Assembly: GCF_038967635.1 (NCBI RefSeq)
Contig: NZ_CP152413.1
Span: 6,080,001-6,144,000 of the forward strand
Direction of reading: 5' to 3'
From: Bradyrhizobium sp. B124
GTDB taxonomy: Bacteria; Pseudomonadota; Alphaproteobacteria; Rhizobiales; Xanthobacteraceae
Length of the DNA: 64,000 nt
The translations under genes were made by a program, and so were the position numbers. The stretch's first letter is position 1; every line of letters begins with the position of its first letter. The notes under the pieces are model-generated. The model was given only the letters and a program-made list of their open reading frames with translations. It had not been told where the DNA came from and made no database searches. Positions 25,916 to 34,159 of the stretch are shown here, piece after piece.

Positions 25916-26698
25916 ATGTCCAAGGATGGTTTGTGCGCGATCGTGACGGGATCGGCATCGGGCCTCGGCGCCGCCACCGCGCAAATCCTCGCCACGCCGG
26001 GCGCGCGCCTCATCATCAACTATTCCAACAGCAAGGCGGAAGCCGAGGCGACCGCGGAAGCCTGCCGCAAGCAGGGCGCCGAAGTGCTGGTGGTGCAGGG
26101 CGACGTCTCGCGCGACGAGGACTGCAAGAAGATCGCAGCCGCTGCGCAGCGCTGGGGCCGCCTCGACGTGCTGGTCAACAATGCCGGCACCACGAAGCAT
26201 GTGCCGCATCACGATCTCGACGGCCTGACGGCGGAGGATTTCCAGCGCATCTATGCCGTCAACACCATCGGCCCGTTCCAGATGGTCCGTGCCGTGCGCG
26301 CTCTGCTCGAGACCGGTGCAAAGGCATCCGGCCGTCCCTCGGCGGTGGTCAACGTCTCCTCGATCGCCGGCATTTCCGGCGGCGGTTCGTCGGTGGCCTA
26401 TGCCGCGAGCAAGGGCGCGCTCAACACGATGACGCAGTCGCTGGCGCGCGCGCTGGCGCCGTTGATCCGCGTCAACACGGTGTGCCCGGGCTATATCGAT
26501 ACGCCCTGGTTCACCAAGGGCCGCGGCGAGGACGGCGCGAAGCAGGTGCGTGATACCGTGATCGCGCGTGTCCCGCTGAAGGTCGCGTCAACGGCCGAAG
26601 ATATCGCCAATCTCGTCTGCTTCCTGGCGAGCCCGGCGTCGAGCAACATGACCGGCGAATTCGTCCGCATGGACGCCGGCATGCATCTCATTCAGTGA
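25916..26698 (+). CDS. Short-chain dehydrogenase/reductase
   Basis: 260 residues with a classical SDR layout: TGSASGLGAA near the N-terminus (NAD(P) glycine motif), NNAG, catalytic Ser in NVSSIAG and the YAASK pair. The fold-closing CPGYIDTPWFTKG segment is also present. The ATG is the one 7 nt after AAGGA; an ATG two codons upstream is too close to it. It follows the lactonase gene by about 100 nt on the same strand and probably shares its promoter. The alcohol/ketone substrate is unknown. Confidence 0.9.
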   Translation: MSKDGLCAIVTGSASGLGAATAQILATPGARLIINYSNSKAEAEATAEACRKQGAEVLVVQGDVSRDEDCKKIAAAAQRWGRLDVLVNNAGTTKHVPHHDLDGLTAEDFQRIYAVNTIGPFQMVRAVRALLETGAKASGRPSAVVNVSSIAGISGGGSSVAYAASKGALNTMTQSLARALAPLIRVNTVCPGYIDTPWFTKGRGEDGAKQVRDTVIARVPLKVASTAEDIANLVCFLASPASSNMTGEFVRMDAGMHLIQ

Positions 26699-26735
26699 GC
26701 TAGCCATCCACGTCTTCGGAGTGGTTGCAGAAACG

Positions 26736-26763
26736 AAAATGCCCGGGCAGGCCCGGGCATTTT
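26736..26763. terminator. Bidirectional rho-independent terminator
   Basis: Arms AAAATGCCCGGGC and GCCCGGGCATTTT are perfect complements separated by AG. The A-run and T-run at the ends provide a U-tract in both directions. It lies between the SDR stop and the 3' end of the convergent membrane-protein gene and should serve both. Confidence 0.88.
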
Positions 26764-26791
26764 GATTTTGAACCAGTGTTCGGCTACGGCG

Positions 26792-27070
26792 TCACCTGTT
26801 GCCGATGTCCGGGATCACGCGCGCCGCGACCAGCCGGTTCCAGATGAACAGCACCACCAGCGCGCCGATCGTGGCGGTGATGAAGCCGGCGCCCTGTTCA
26901 GGACCGTAATGGCCGATGGCCTGGCCGATGAAGGTCGCGAGAAACGCGCCGACGATGCCGAGCACGGTGGTGAGAATGAAGCCGCTTGGATTGTTGGGTC
27001 CCGGCGACAGGAGCCGCGCAATGATCCCCGCGACAAAGCCGACGATGATGACCCAGATGATGCCGCCCAT
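26792..27070 (-). CDS. GlsB/YeaQ/YmgE-family stress-response membrane protein
   Basis: A 92-residue protein of three hydrophobic segments with the family signature GGIIWVIIVGFVAGIIARLL and the GxxGAFLATFIGQAIG middle helix. These small inner-membrane proteins are linked to general stress in proteobacteria; their molecular role is unknown. ATG start with GAGGACGACAGTC upstream. It lies 35 nt after a YidB-like gene on the same strand. Confidence 0.88.
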   Translation of the reverse strand: MGGIIWVIIVGFVAGIIARLLSPGPNNPSGFILTTVLGIVGAFLATFIGQAIGHYGPEQGAGFITATIGALVVLFIWNRLVAARVIPDIGNR

Positions 27071-27105
27071 GACTGTCGTCCTCCTCAGATGGAATCAACC
27101 CGGCG

Positions 27106-27714
27106 CTAAAGCCGGCCGCTCAGCTCGTCGCCGCTCGGCAGCCGGCCGTCCGGCGTCAGATGATTGATCGCGTCGGGCAGATACTGGCTCAGGCCCTGCA
27201 GCAATTGGTCGCGCGACATGCCGCTCTGCGACGCCAGCGAGTCGATCTGGTCGGCGCCGAGAGCGTTGGCAAGATCGCCGGGCGCGATCTGCTTGTTGGG
27301 GCCGTTGCTGACCCAGGAATTGGCCGCGTCGCCGTGGCCCTTCTGCTGCAATTGGCTGAGCAGATCGCCGAGGCCGCCGCTGAGCACGGTGCCGGCTGCG
27401 CCGCCGGCGAGCAGGCCGCCAAGGCCGCCCTTGAGCAGATCACCGAGCCCGCCACCACCGGCGCCGCCGGGCAGGCTCGCGGTGACGTTGCCGGGGAGTG
27501 ACGGCGCTTGCGCTGGCGTCGGCGGAGGGGCGGTTGCGCCCGGTTGGCCGCCGGAGAAATGCTTGACCGCCTTCCAGGCGAGCAACGCCAGGATAGCCAT
27601 CGTCATCGGCGACATTCCGCTTCCGCCGCCGCTGGAGCTGTCGGATGGTGTGCTTGGCGCGCTTGGACCGCGTGGGCCGTTCTGCATGCCGTTGAGTACG
27701 TCGAGTAAACCCAT
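27106..27714 (-). CDS. YidB-family (DUF937) protein
   Basis: 202 residues opening MGLLDVLNGMQNG. A Gly/Pro-rich linker and a short hydrophobic segment (MSPMTMAILALLAWKAVKHF) precede a Gly-rich region (GGLGDLLKGGLGGLLAGGAA) and the conserved C-terminal domain ADQIDSLASQSGMSRDQLLQ, typical of YidB/DUF937. Function is unknown. The ATG at 27714 follows GCAGGAGACGATC; six upstream codons in frame are discarded. Probably in one transcript with the following GlsB-like gene. Confidence 0.85.
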   Translation of the reverse strand: MGLLDVLNGMQNGPRGPSAPSTPSDSSSGGGSGMSPMTMAILALLAWKAVKHFSGGQPGATAPPPTPAQAPSLPGNVTASLPGGAGGGGLGDLLKGGLGGLLAGGAAGTVLSGGLGDLLSQLQQKGHGDAANSWVSNGPNKQIAPGDLANALGADQIDSLASQSGMSRDQLLQGLSQYLPDAINHLTPDGRLPSGDELSGRL

Positions 27715-27827
27715 GATCGTCTCCTGCCGCAACCGTGCCCCGAGCCGGAAACATAGCTTCGGGCCATGACGGTTACAAGGCGGGCCACCCGGGGCGGCGG
27801 CGCGTGGAAATAGGCAGGCAACCCCAG

Positions 27828-27866
27828 TTCTGCTATCGAGCTCTGCTATCGAGGTCTGCTATCGAG
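27828..27866. repeat. Three tandem 13-bp repeats upstream of panE
   Basis: Three consecutive units of nTCTGCTATCGAG (first bases T, C, G) end 25 nt before the panE ATG. This is a perfect 13-bp period apart from the first base. It may be a replication-slippage tract or a repeated regulator half-site in the leader. Confidence 0.8.
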
Positions 27867-27891
27867 CCCTGATGAACGGACATTTAGCCAG

Positions 27892-28899
27892 ATGAACGCG
27901 GACCGGCCGATCGCCATCGCGGGCGCCGGAAGCATCGGTTGCTTCGTCGGCGGCATGCTGGCTGCGTCCGGCCGCCGCGTCGTGCTGCTGGCGCGGCCGC
28001 GGTTGATCCAGGAGATCGCAGGCAACGGCTTGCGGGTCAGCAGTTTCGACGGCTCGGAGCGGATGGTATCCGCGGACCGGCTCGTTCTGTCCGACGATCC
28101 GTCGAGCCTGCGCCACGTCGAGACGGTGCTGGTGACGGTGAAGAGCGCCGATACCGCCGAGATCGCCGAATTGATCGCGCGCCACGCGGCTGCCGACGCC
28201 GCGGTGATCAGCCTGCAGAATGGCGTCGGCAATGTGCCGCTGCTGCGCGACCGCCTGCCGGGCCGCAAGGTGCTCGGCGGCATGGTGCCGTTCAATGTGG
28301 TCGCGCTCGGCGACGGCCGCTTCCATCGCTCGACCTCGGGCGACATCGTGATCGCGCAGGACGATGCCGGCACCGCCGCGCGGCTTTCGGCGCCGGGCCT
28401 TGCGATGAAGGCGACCTCCAACATCGACGGCGTGCAGTGGGGCAAGCTGATCGTCAATCTCAACAACGCGCTCAACGCGCTGTCCAACATTCCGCTGCGG
28501 CAGCAGCTCGCACAGCGCAGCTGGCGACAATTATTCGCCGACCAGATGGCCGAGGGTTTGGCCGCGATCCGTTCCGAAGGGATTGTGCCGGTGTCGCCGA
28601 CGCCGCTGCCTTCGAGCTGGATGCCGGCATTGCTGCGGCTGCCTGACGCGCTGTTCGACATGCTGCTCGGCCGCACCATGAAGATCGATCCCGAAGCGCG
28701 CTCCTCGATGTGGGAGGATCTGCAACGTGGCCGGCGCACCGAGATCGACTATCTGCAGGGCGTGATCACCGCGATCGCGGATCGCCGCGGGCTGGAGGCG
28801 CCGCTGTCGAGACGTATCATCGCGCTGATCCGGAAGGCGGAGGCCGACGGCAAGGGGTCGCCGGGGCTGACGCCGGAGCAGATTCGCGATGGCCGCTGA
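27892..28899 (+). CDS. panE: 2-dehydropantoate 2-reductase (ketopantoate reductase)
   Basis: NADPH-dependent reduction of ketopantoate to pantoate in coenzyme A synthesis. The 335 residues show the nucleotide-binding IAIAGAGSIGCFVGG, the VLVTVKSADT and SLQNGVGN segments, the catalytic Lys region NIDGVQWGKLIVNLNNALNA, and a C-terminal EIDYLQG motif, as in the ApbA/PanE family. Because the window has a second homologue at 51.7 kb, one of the two may act on another 2-oxo acid; this one keeps the canonical motifs. A tandem repeat lies in its leader. Confidence 0.85.
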   Translation: MNADRPIAIAGAGSIGCFVGGMLAASGRRVVLLARPRLIQEIAGNGLRVSSFDGSERMVSADRLVLSDDPSSLRHVETVLVTVKSADTAEIAELIARHAAADAAVISLQNGVGNVPLLRDRLPGRKVLGGMVPFNVVALGDGRFHRSTSGDIVIAQDDAGTAARLSAPGLAMKATSNIDGVQWGKLIVNLNNALNALSNIPLRQQLAQRSWRQLFADQMAEGLAAIRSEGIVPVSPTPLPSSWMPALLRLPDALFDMLLGRTMKIDPEARSSMWEDLQRGRRTEIDYLQGVITAIADRRGLEAPLSRRIIALIRKAEADGKGSPGLTPEQIRDGR

Positions 28900-28955
28900 C
28901 CGTGAGCGCCGACGATCGTCTGGCATAGCGTTCGGACAACCGAGGAGGTGACATC

Positions 28956-29159
28956 ATGAAACGATCCTGCATCATGCTGCTCACGTTTGCTGCGCTTGGC
29001 ACCGTGCCGGTCCGCGCCGCGCCGCCGACCGTGACACCTTCACCAGGCTATGATGCGCGTTTGCAGGAGCAGCGCGCGGCGGCGGCGTCGAGCCAATCGG
29101 TCAGGCCTGCGCGCAAACCGGTCACGCATCGACACAACAAGCGCGGTCGCGCGCACTGA
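28956..29159 (+). CDS. Small secreted protein of unknown function
   Basis: 67 residues: a signal peptide (MKRSCIMLLTFAALGTVPVRA) and a short basic tail rich in Arg, Gln and His. A very good ribosome site (GAGGAGGTGACATC) supports expression. No domain is recognisable. It is 22 nt upstream of the CAP-domain gene, which also encodes a secreted product, so the two may be co-transcribed. Confidence 0.65.
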   Translation: MKRSCIMLLTFAALGTVPVRAAPPTVTPSPGYDARLQEQRAAAASSQSVRPARKPVTHRHNKRGRAH

Positions 29160-29181
29160 TCCATTGCAGAGAAGACCTCAG

Positions 29182-29604
29182 ATGAAGCTGCTGTTCCTCG
29201 CGCTCACCTTCGTGCTCGGCATCGCTACGACTGCCGACGCCGCCGACTATGCCGGTTCGATCAGTGCCTACCGACGCGCCAACGGCATGCCTGCGGTGAA
29301 GCTCGACGCGAAGCTGAATGCGATGGCGCTGAAGCAGGCGCAGGCGATGTCGGCGACCGGATCGGTCAGCCACTCCGCGGGCGGCAGCTTCTTCACCCGC
29401 ATCGCGCCGCTGAAGAAGCAGCGCGCCGCCGAAAATATCGGCGCCGGTTTCATCGCCTTCGCCGAGATGCTGCAGCAGTGGGAGAACTCGGCGGGGCACC
29501 GCGAGAATCTGCTGATGCCGGGCGCGAAGCGCGTCGGCGTGGCCTTCGTCGACAATCCGAAGTCGCCGTACCGCAGGTTCTGGGCGATGGTGATTACCGA
29601 TTGA
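29182..29604 (+). CDS. CAP (SCP/PR1-like) domain secreted protein
   Basis: 140 residues: signal peptide ending ATTADA, then a compact CAP domain. Recognisable parts are AYRRANGMPAVKLDAKLNAM, QAMSATGSVSHSA (first His region), AAENIGAGF and WENSAGHRENLL with the conserved Gly-His, ending RFWAMVITD. Bacterial CAP proteins are extracytoplasmic; function is not established. The ATG at 29182 is selected because the signal peptide begins there. Confidence 0.85.
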   Translation: MKLLFLALTFVLGIATTADAADYAGSISAYRRANGMPAVKLDAKLNAMALKQAQAMSATGSVSHSAGGSFFTRIAPLKKQRAAENIGAGFIAFAEMLQQWENSAGHRENLLMPGAKRVGVAFVDNPKSPYRRFWAMVITD

Positions 29605-29608
29605 CCAT

Positions 29609-29712
29609 AGCGTTTTCGAGCGAAGTGGACGCCGGTTCGCGTGAAGAAAACGCGTCAAAACAAGAATCTAGAGCACTTCGGTTCTGATTCAATCAGAACC
29701 GAAGTGCTCTAG
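29609..29712. repeat. Dispersed repeat, family D, with terminal perfect hairpin
   Basis: The left part reads AGCGTTTTCGAGCGAAGTGG and then CCGGTTCGCGTGAAGAAAACGCGTC. The right end (29668-29712) is a perfect palindrome with 22-nt arms starting CTAGAGCACTTCGG and a 1-nt loop. Related copies are at 34160-34262 (inverted), 56416-56516 and 60554-60655; the left part is conserved and the hairpin arms vary in sequence while staying self-complementary. Here it separates convergent genes and could terminate both. Confidence 0.8.
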
Positions 29713-29714
29713 CG

Positions 29715-30380
29715 TCAGTTTCGCTTCGCAACCTTGGTCGGCGGCGGAGATGCCGGCGTGAACAATTTCTTCAGGCCGTCCAATCCTTCGGAAAGCCGCG
29801 GCCATTCGCAGGAGAACGTACCCTTCACGCAACTCGCTGCCTGCGGCCGTACCCTGGGAAGAGGGGCAGCAGCAACCCGCGGCTTGACCGGCCGTGCGAC
29901 CGGGGCCGGGACTTTCGCCGGCTCGCTGTGCACCGGCTCGCCGTGCAGTGACGCCTGCTGAAGCGGCGGCGGCCGCACCGGCTGCTTTTCCTGCCGCTCG
30001 AGCTGCTTGGCATTGAACGCCGCGACGATGCTCGAGCGGCGCTCCTTCTCGAGATAACCGGTATATTCCTGGTCGATCTTCCTCTGCTCGTCCGGCGTCG
30101 GATTGGGGCCGGCGATGTCGAAGCTGCGGTCCTGCATGAAGTCGTAATAGGTGTAGCCGCCGCCGGGCTTGCGGCGTCCGGCAAACTTGGCATTGCAGTC
30201 GGCGAGTTGCGCGGTCTTGTCTTCCCTGGACTTCGCCTTCTCGGCGAGGTCGGCGCAATCCTCAAAATCCTTCGGCGCGCTGCGCCACCATTGCGCGTGC
30301 GCGGTCGTCGGCGCCAGCGCGAACGCGGCGACAAAAGTGGCAATAGCCAACGTCGATGATCGTGACGGCATCACGGACAT
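29715..30380 (-). CDS. Secreted protein of unknown function
   Basis: 221 residues: a signal peptide (MSVMPSRSSTLAIATFVAAF ... TTAHA), then a domain with DFEDCADLAEKAKSREDKTA and GGYTYYDFMQDRSFDIAGPNP. Next comes a charged helix and a Pro/Ala-rich linker before a short Cys-containing C-terminus (SCVKGTFSCEW). No known enzyme motif is visible. ATG at 30380 is preferred over an upstream TTG, and the ATG at 30371 is also possible. Conserved Cys pairs fit a periplasmic location. Confidence 0.7.
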   Translation of the reverse strand: MSVMPSRSSTLAIATFVAAFALAPTTAHAQWWRSAPKDFEDCADLAEKAKSREDKTAQLADCNAKFAGRRKPGGGYTYYDFMQDRSFDIAGPNPTPDEQRKIDQEYTGYLEKERRSSIVAAFNAKQLERQEKQPVRPPPLQQASLHGEPVHSEPAKVPAPVARPVKPRVAAAPLPRVRPQAASCVKGTFSCEWPRLSEGLDGLKKLFTPASPPPTKVAKRN

Positions 30381-30480
30381 TGCAACCAAATCCGAACGAC
30401 ACAGAGTGACCAGATTGTCGCCATTTTAGTGACGCTTGTCACCCCGGAACCGGACGATTTCCCTGATCATTTAAGTCGCA

Positions 30481-30500
30481 GATCAGCCGTTGGGCTGATC
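30481..30500. promoter_or_regulatory. Perfect inverted repeat between unknown secreted gene and LuxR gene
   Basis: GATCAGCC and GGCTGATC are perfect complements with a GTTG loop. It is 100 nt upstream of the secreted-protein start and 87 nt after the regulator stop on the same strand. It could be an operator for the former or a weak terminator for the latter; there is no T-run. Confidence 0.35.
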
Positions 30501-30586
30501 GAGTAATCGCTGTACGCAATTGCAATTTATCAAGAATTCTTACCGTAACGGCGCGCCGGAAATTGGAACAATTCGCCTCGAATAGT

Positions 30587-31765
30587 TCATTTCACCCGGT
30601 GCAGCAATGCGACGAGTTCCGCCTGCCGATGCGTGCCGGTCTTCTGGAAAATCGTCTTGAGCTGATTGCGCGCGGTGGCAAGGGCAATGCCGGCTTCCCG
30701 TGCGGCCGCCTCGATCGAATCGCCGCGCGCAAGTCGCGTGGCAAGGCGCGCTTGCGCCGGCGTCAGCTCGAACGCCGCCGCCAGCAGCGCCTGATCGAAT
30801 GCGGCGTTGCCCTCGAGATCACGGATCAACAGGATCGCGCGCGCGCCCAAGAACGGTGAGCGTGCGGCCGGAGGCACCGGCTGCATCTGGATCACGATCG
30901 GCCGCTTGTCGATCCTGCGCACCACGATCGGCGATGTCGGGAGCGGGTGCAGGTCCGAGCTGTGGGCCAGCAGATCGATCAGCCTGGTCAGATCGATATT
31001 GGCCTGCCGGTCGAGCAAAGTGAGGCGGTTGTTGCGGATCGCAAGTTCATGGCCGAGGCAGGCTTCCGCCTGGCTGTTCATGCCGATGACGGCGCCGAAG
31101 CGGCCGACGGCAATCGCCGCGACCTGGATCAGGTCGAGCGCGCTGGTGATGCCCGAGATTGCGGAGCGCCCGACGACGGTGGACAGCGTCGCGGCTTCGG
31201 TCAGCCGCGCCGATATTCTCGAGAGTGCCTTGACCTCGTCGGCATCGAACATGCCTTCCTTTGGCGTGCGCTGGATGCTGAGTGCCCACAATGCCGGGCC
31301 GGCGCGGAAGCCGATCCCCGCGAACCATTTCAGCCCGAACTCGCCGAGCGTGGCATAGAGCGGGTCGCGCAGCATCTCGGTTTCGCCGCCGAACAGGTCG
31401 GCGTCGGTGATGACGTTGGTGCCGGCGAGCATCAGCGGCACGCCGCGCGCCGCGCGAATGTCGGTGAGATGAAAATTCTGCGGGAAGTAGGTCTTGGTGA
31501 AATAGTCGGTGATCGATTGCGTGCGCGGAATGTCTTCGGTGCGGATATCGCTCTGAAGCATCGCAGCCCCGGTCGCGCCGACGGCCGCGCAGACCTCGTC
31601 CATAAAGGACGGCCAGGTCGCGGGATCGAGAACCACGTCGCCAAGGCGCGCGGTCACGTCGTCCAGCCTGTGCACGTCGACCAAAGGCTCAGCTCCGCCT
31701 GATGCTGTTTTTGTTGTTTCACAGGACGAAACAGGTCGGACCCGTTTGCTCCCGCTACCGTGCAT
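30587..31765 (-). CDS. LuxR-type helix-turn-helix transcriptional regulator
   Basis: About 392 residues. The C-terminal 60 residues form a LuxR/GerE-type DNA-binding domain (FELTPAQARLATRLARGDSI ... ARNQLKTIFQKTGTHRQAEL). The long N-terminal part has no acyl-homoserine-lactone-binding pattern and contains a PAS-like stretch around residue 230. The start is unsettled: an ATG at 31765 has no ribosome site, while a TTG at 31684 has GGAG 8 nt upstream and would remove 27 residues. The effector and targets are unknown. It is convergent with nothing nearby and stands alone. Confidence 0.82.
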   Translation of the reverse strand: MHGSGSKRVRPVSSCETTKTASGGAEPLVDVHRLDDVTARLGDVVLDPATWPSFMDEVCAAVGATGAAMLQSDIRTEDIPRTQSITDYFTKTYFPQNFHLTDIRAARGVPLMLAGTNVITDADLFGGETEMLRDPLYATLGEFGLKWFAGIGFRAGPALWALSIQRTPKEGMFDADEVKALSRISARLTEAATLSTVVGRSAISGITSALDLIQVAAIAVGRFGAVIGMNSQAEACLGHELAIRNNRLTLLDRQANIDLTRLIDLLAHSSDLHPLPTSPIVVRRIDKRPIVIQMQPVPPAARSPFLGARAILLIRDLEGNAAFDQALLAAAFELTPAQARLATRLARGDSIEAAAREAGIALATARNQLKTIFQKTGTHRQAELVALLHRVK

Positions 31766-31878
31766 AAGAAAGCCCGGACCGCCAGATATGCAAGCTAAAT
31801 CAGCGGCACGGCCGAGGGGCGGGCCCGCAAACCCTGACGAAACATGATCGAAAATCGGCGAGTGGCGCGAGCCCACCG

Positions 31879-32553
31879 CTACAGCAAATGCAGATCCCGG
31901 CGGCGATCGGCCTCGGTCAATGCCACGCGGCAGAAGCTGGCGGCGATCGCGACGACGTCCTCGACGGCTTGCGGATATTGCTTCGAGACCCAGCGCAGCG
32001 CGATCGAGATGACCGCGCCGACCATGCCGATCGAGAGCAGCGTGGCAGCCGCGGCCTTGTCGCCGTGTTTGGGATCGAGCGTCGGCGGCACCAGGATGTC
32101 GCTGAAGACGCGCAGGGCGTCGAGCTTGACGGCGTCGACCGCCGGACTGATGCCGGAAATCTCGAGCAGGAAGACCCGCGCGGGCTTCGGGTGCTCCTTC
32201 AAACGCGTGAAATACAGCGTCAGCGCGGCGCGCAGCCTCATCTCGGCATCACCGCCGGCGGCCGCCGCGGCAGCCGTCATCTCCTCGTGGAGGTGGCCGA
32301 CGACATGGTTGTAGGCGGCGATCAGCAGGGCTTCGCTGTTGGAAAAGGATTCGTAGAAATAGCGTTCGGTGAGCTCGGCCGCCTCGCAGATCGCCTTCAC
32401 GGTGGCGACCCGATAGCCGACCTCGCCATAGACCTCGATCGCCGCATCGATCAGCTTCAGCCGCCGCTCGGCGCGGCGTTCCTCGGCGTCCATACCGCCA
32501 TAGAGGCGGGCTTTCCGGCTGCTTGCCATGAAATGTGTATTGACACGCGCCAT
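31879..32553 (-). CDS. TetR-family transcriptional regulator
   Basis: 224 residues. The N-terminal helix-turn-helix is AAIEVYGEVGYRVATVKAIC ... AELTERYFYESFSNSEALL, and the rest is an all-helical ligand domain. Divergent from an EthA-like monooxygenase, like EthR/EthA in mycobacteria. A perfect inverted repeat overlaps the first codon, so autorepression is likely. If the ATG at 32553 is used the mRNA would be almost leaderless; an ATG eight codons later is the alternative. The inducing ligand is probably a substrate of the neighbouring enzyme. Confidence 0.88.
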   Translation of the reverse strand: MARVNTHFMASSRKARLYGGMDAEERRAERRLKLIDAAIEVYGEVGYRVATVKAICEAAELTERYFYESFSNSEALLIAAYNHVVGHLHEEMTAAAAAAGGDAEMRLRAALTLYFTRLKEHPKPARVFLLEISGISPAVDAVKLDALRVFSDILVPPTLDPKHGDKAAAATLLSIGMVGAVISIALRWVSKQYPQAVEDVVAIAASFCRVALTEADRRRDLHLL

Positions 32554-32578
32554 TGTCAGATGTCAAGTTATCTGACAA
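32553..32578. promoter_or_regulatory. Probable TetR operator in the regulator/monooxygenase intergenic region
   Basis: Perfect 9-nt arms TTGTCAGAT and ATCTGACAA flank an 8-nt spacer GTCAAGTT. A further partial half-site GATTGTCAA lies a few bases to the right. The site starts at the regulator's first codon and is 37 nt before the monooxygenase ATG, suited to repress both genes. Confidence 0.68.
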
Positions 32579-32614
32579 TACAGATTGTCAATTCTGTCGC
32601 GGGAGGGTCAGGGC

Positions 32615-34120
32615 ATGTCTGCTCATTTCGACGTGTTGATCGTGGGTGCCGGGCTGTCGGGCATCGGTGCCGCCTATCATCTGCAGGCCAACTGCCCGGA
32701 CCGCAGCTACGCCATTCTCGAAGGCCGCGATTGCATCGGCGGGACCTGGGACCTATTCCGCTATCCCGGCATCCGCTCCGACTCCGACATGTACACGCTC
32801 GGCTATTCGTTCCGGCCCTGGACCGAGCCGAAGGCGATCGCCGATGGCCCGTCGATCCTGAATTATGTGCGCGAGACCGCGCGCATGTACGGCATCGACA
32901 AGAACATCCGCTTCAACCACCGCGTGGTGCGCGCCGACTGGTCGTCGGCCGACTCGCAATGGACAGTCGAGGTCGAGCGCGGGCCGGAGAAGACGATCGA
33001 GCGTCTCACCTGCAGCTTCCTGTTCATGTGCAGCGGCTACTACAAGTATGAGCACGGCTACACGCCTGACTTCCCCGGCATCGCCGATTTCGCCGGCCGC
33101 GTCGTCCACCCGCAGAAGTGGACCGATGACATCGACTATGCCGGCAAGAACGTGGTGGTGATCGGCAGCGGCGCGACCGCGGTGACGCTGGTGCCGGAAA
33201 TGGCCAAGACCGCCGCCCATGTCACGATGCTGCAGCGTTCGCCGACCTATGTCGTGGCGCGGCCCGACGAGGACAAGGTCGCCAACTGGCTGCGGGCGCG
33301 GCTGCCCGCAAAACTCGCTTACGGCCTCACGCGCTGGAAGAACGTGCTGTTCGGCATGTATTTCTACCGGCTCTGCAAGCGCGATCCGGAGCGCGTGAAG
33401 AAGCTGATCCTCGGCGGCGTGCGCCACGCGCTTGGCCCCGATTACGACGTCGCCACCCATTTTACGCCGAGCTACAATCCGTGGGACCAGCGGCTCTGCC
33501 TGGTCCCGAACGGCGATCTCTTCCAATCGCTGCGCAGCGGCGGCTCGTCTGTCGTGACCGACCAGATCGAGACCTTCACGCGTGGGGGCATCAAGCTCAA
33601 GAGCGGCAATGTGCTCGATGCCGACGTCGTGGTGACCGCGACCGGCCTCGATCTTCAGGTGCTCGGCGGGCTCGAGATCAAGGTCGACGGCGTGCCGGTC
33701 GATCTGTCGAAGACCATGAACTACAAGGGGCTGATGTATTCGGGCGTGCCGAATCTCGCCGCGGCCTTCGGCTACACCAACGCATCCTGGACGCTGAAAT
33801 GCGACCTGACCTGCGAATATGTCTGCCGCATGCTCAACCACATGAAGGCGAACGGCTACGCGCAAGTGACGCCGCGGCGGAACGATCCGACCGTGGCCGA
33901 ACTGCCCTGGGTGGATTTCTCCTCGGGCTATATCCAGCGCGCCGCCGCCAGGTTCCCCAAACAGGGCTCGCGCCGGCCGTGGCGGCTCTACCAGAACTAT
34001 GCGCTCGATATCATGACGCTGCGTTTCGGCTCGCTGAAGGACGAGGCGATCGAGTTTCTGCCGGCGCGCCGGGCCAGCGCGGCGAATGCTGCTGCGAATC
34101 CGGCCCGGCAGGTGGCGTAG
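32615..34120 (+). CDS. FAD/NADPH-dependent Baeyer-Villiger monooxygenase (EthA-like)
   Basis: 501 residues. FAD-binding GAGLSGIGAA is near residue 10. The Baeyer-Villiger fingerprint region reads FAGRVVHPQKWTDDIDYAGK, followed by the second nucleotide motif VVVIGSGATAV, closely following EthA of mycobacteria (489 residues). It inserts oxygen into ketones or oxidises sulfur and nitrogen centres; the natural substrate is unknown. Strong ribosome site GGGAGGG. Divergent from a TetR gene with a shared operator. A family D repeat follows the gene. Confidence 0.9.
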   Translation: MSAHFDVLIVGAGLSGIGAAYHLQANCPDRSYAILEGRDCIGGTWDLFRYPGIRSDSDMYTLGYSFRPWTEPKAIADGPSILNYVRETARMYGIDKNIRFNHRVVRADWSSADSQWTVEVERGPEKTIERLTCSFLFMCSGYYKYEHGYTPDFPGIADFAGRVVHPQKWTDDIDYAGKNVVVIGSGATAVTLVPEMAKTAAHVTMLQRSPTYVVARPDEDKVANWLRARLPAKLAYGLTRWKNVLFGMYFYRLCKRDPERVKKLILGGVRHALGPDYDVATHFTPSYNPWDQRLCLVPNGDLFQSLRSGGSSVVTDQIETFTRGGIKLKSGNVLDADVVVTATGLDLQVLGGLEIKVDGVPVDLSKTMNYKGLMYSGVPNLAAAFGYTNASWTLKCDLTCEYVCRMLNHMKANGYAQVTPRRNDPTVAELPWVDFSSGYIQRAAARFPKQGSRRPWRLYQNYALDIMTLRFGSLKDEAIEFLPARRASAANAAANPARQVA

Positions 34121-34159
34121 CGCGCGCAGCGCCGAACTCAGCGCAACTTCGCGCCCGCC

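Noticed and set aside
31715..31733. TGTTTC-N7-GAAACA dyad near the LuxR start
   Set aside because: Short arms and uncertain position (inside the gene if the ATG at 31765 is used); not enough to call an operator.
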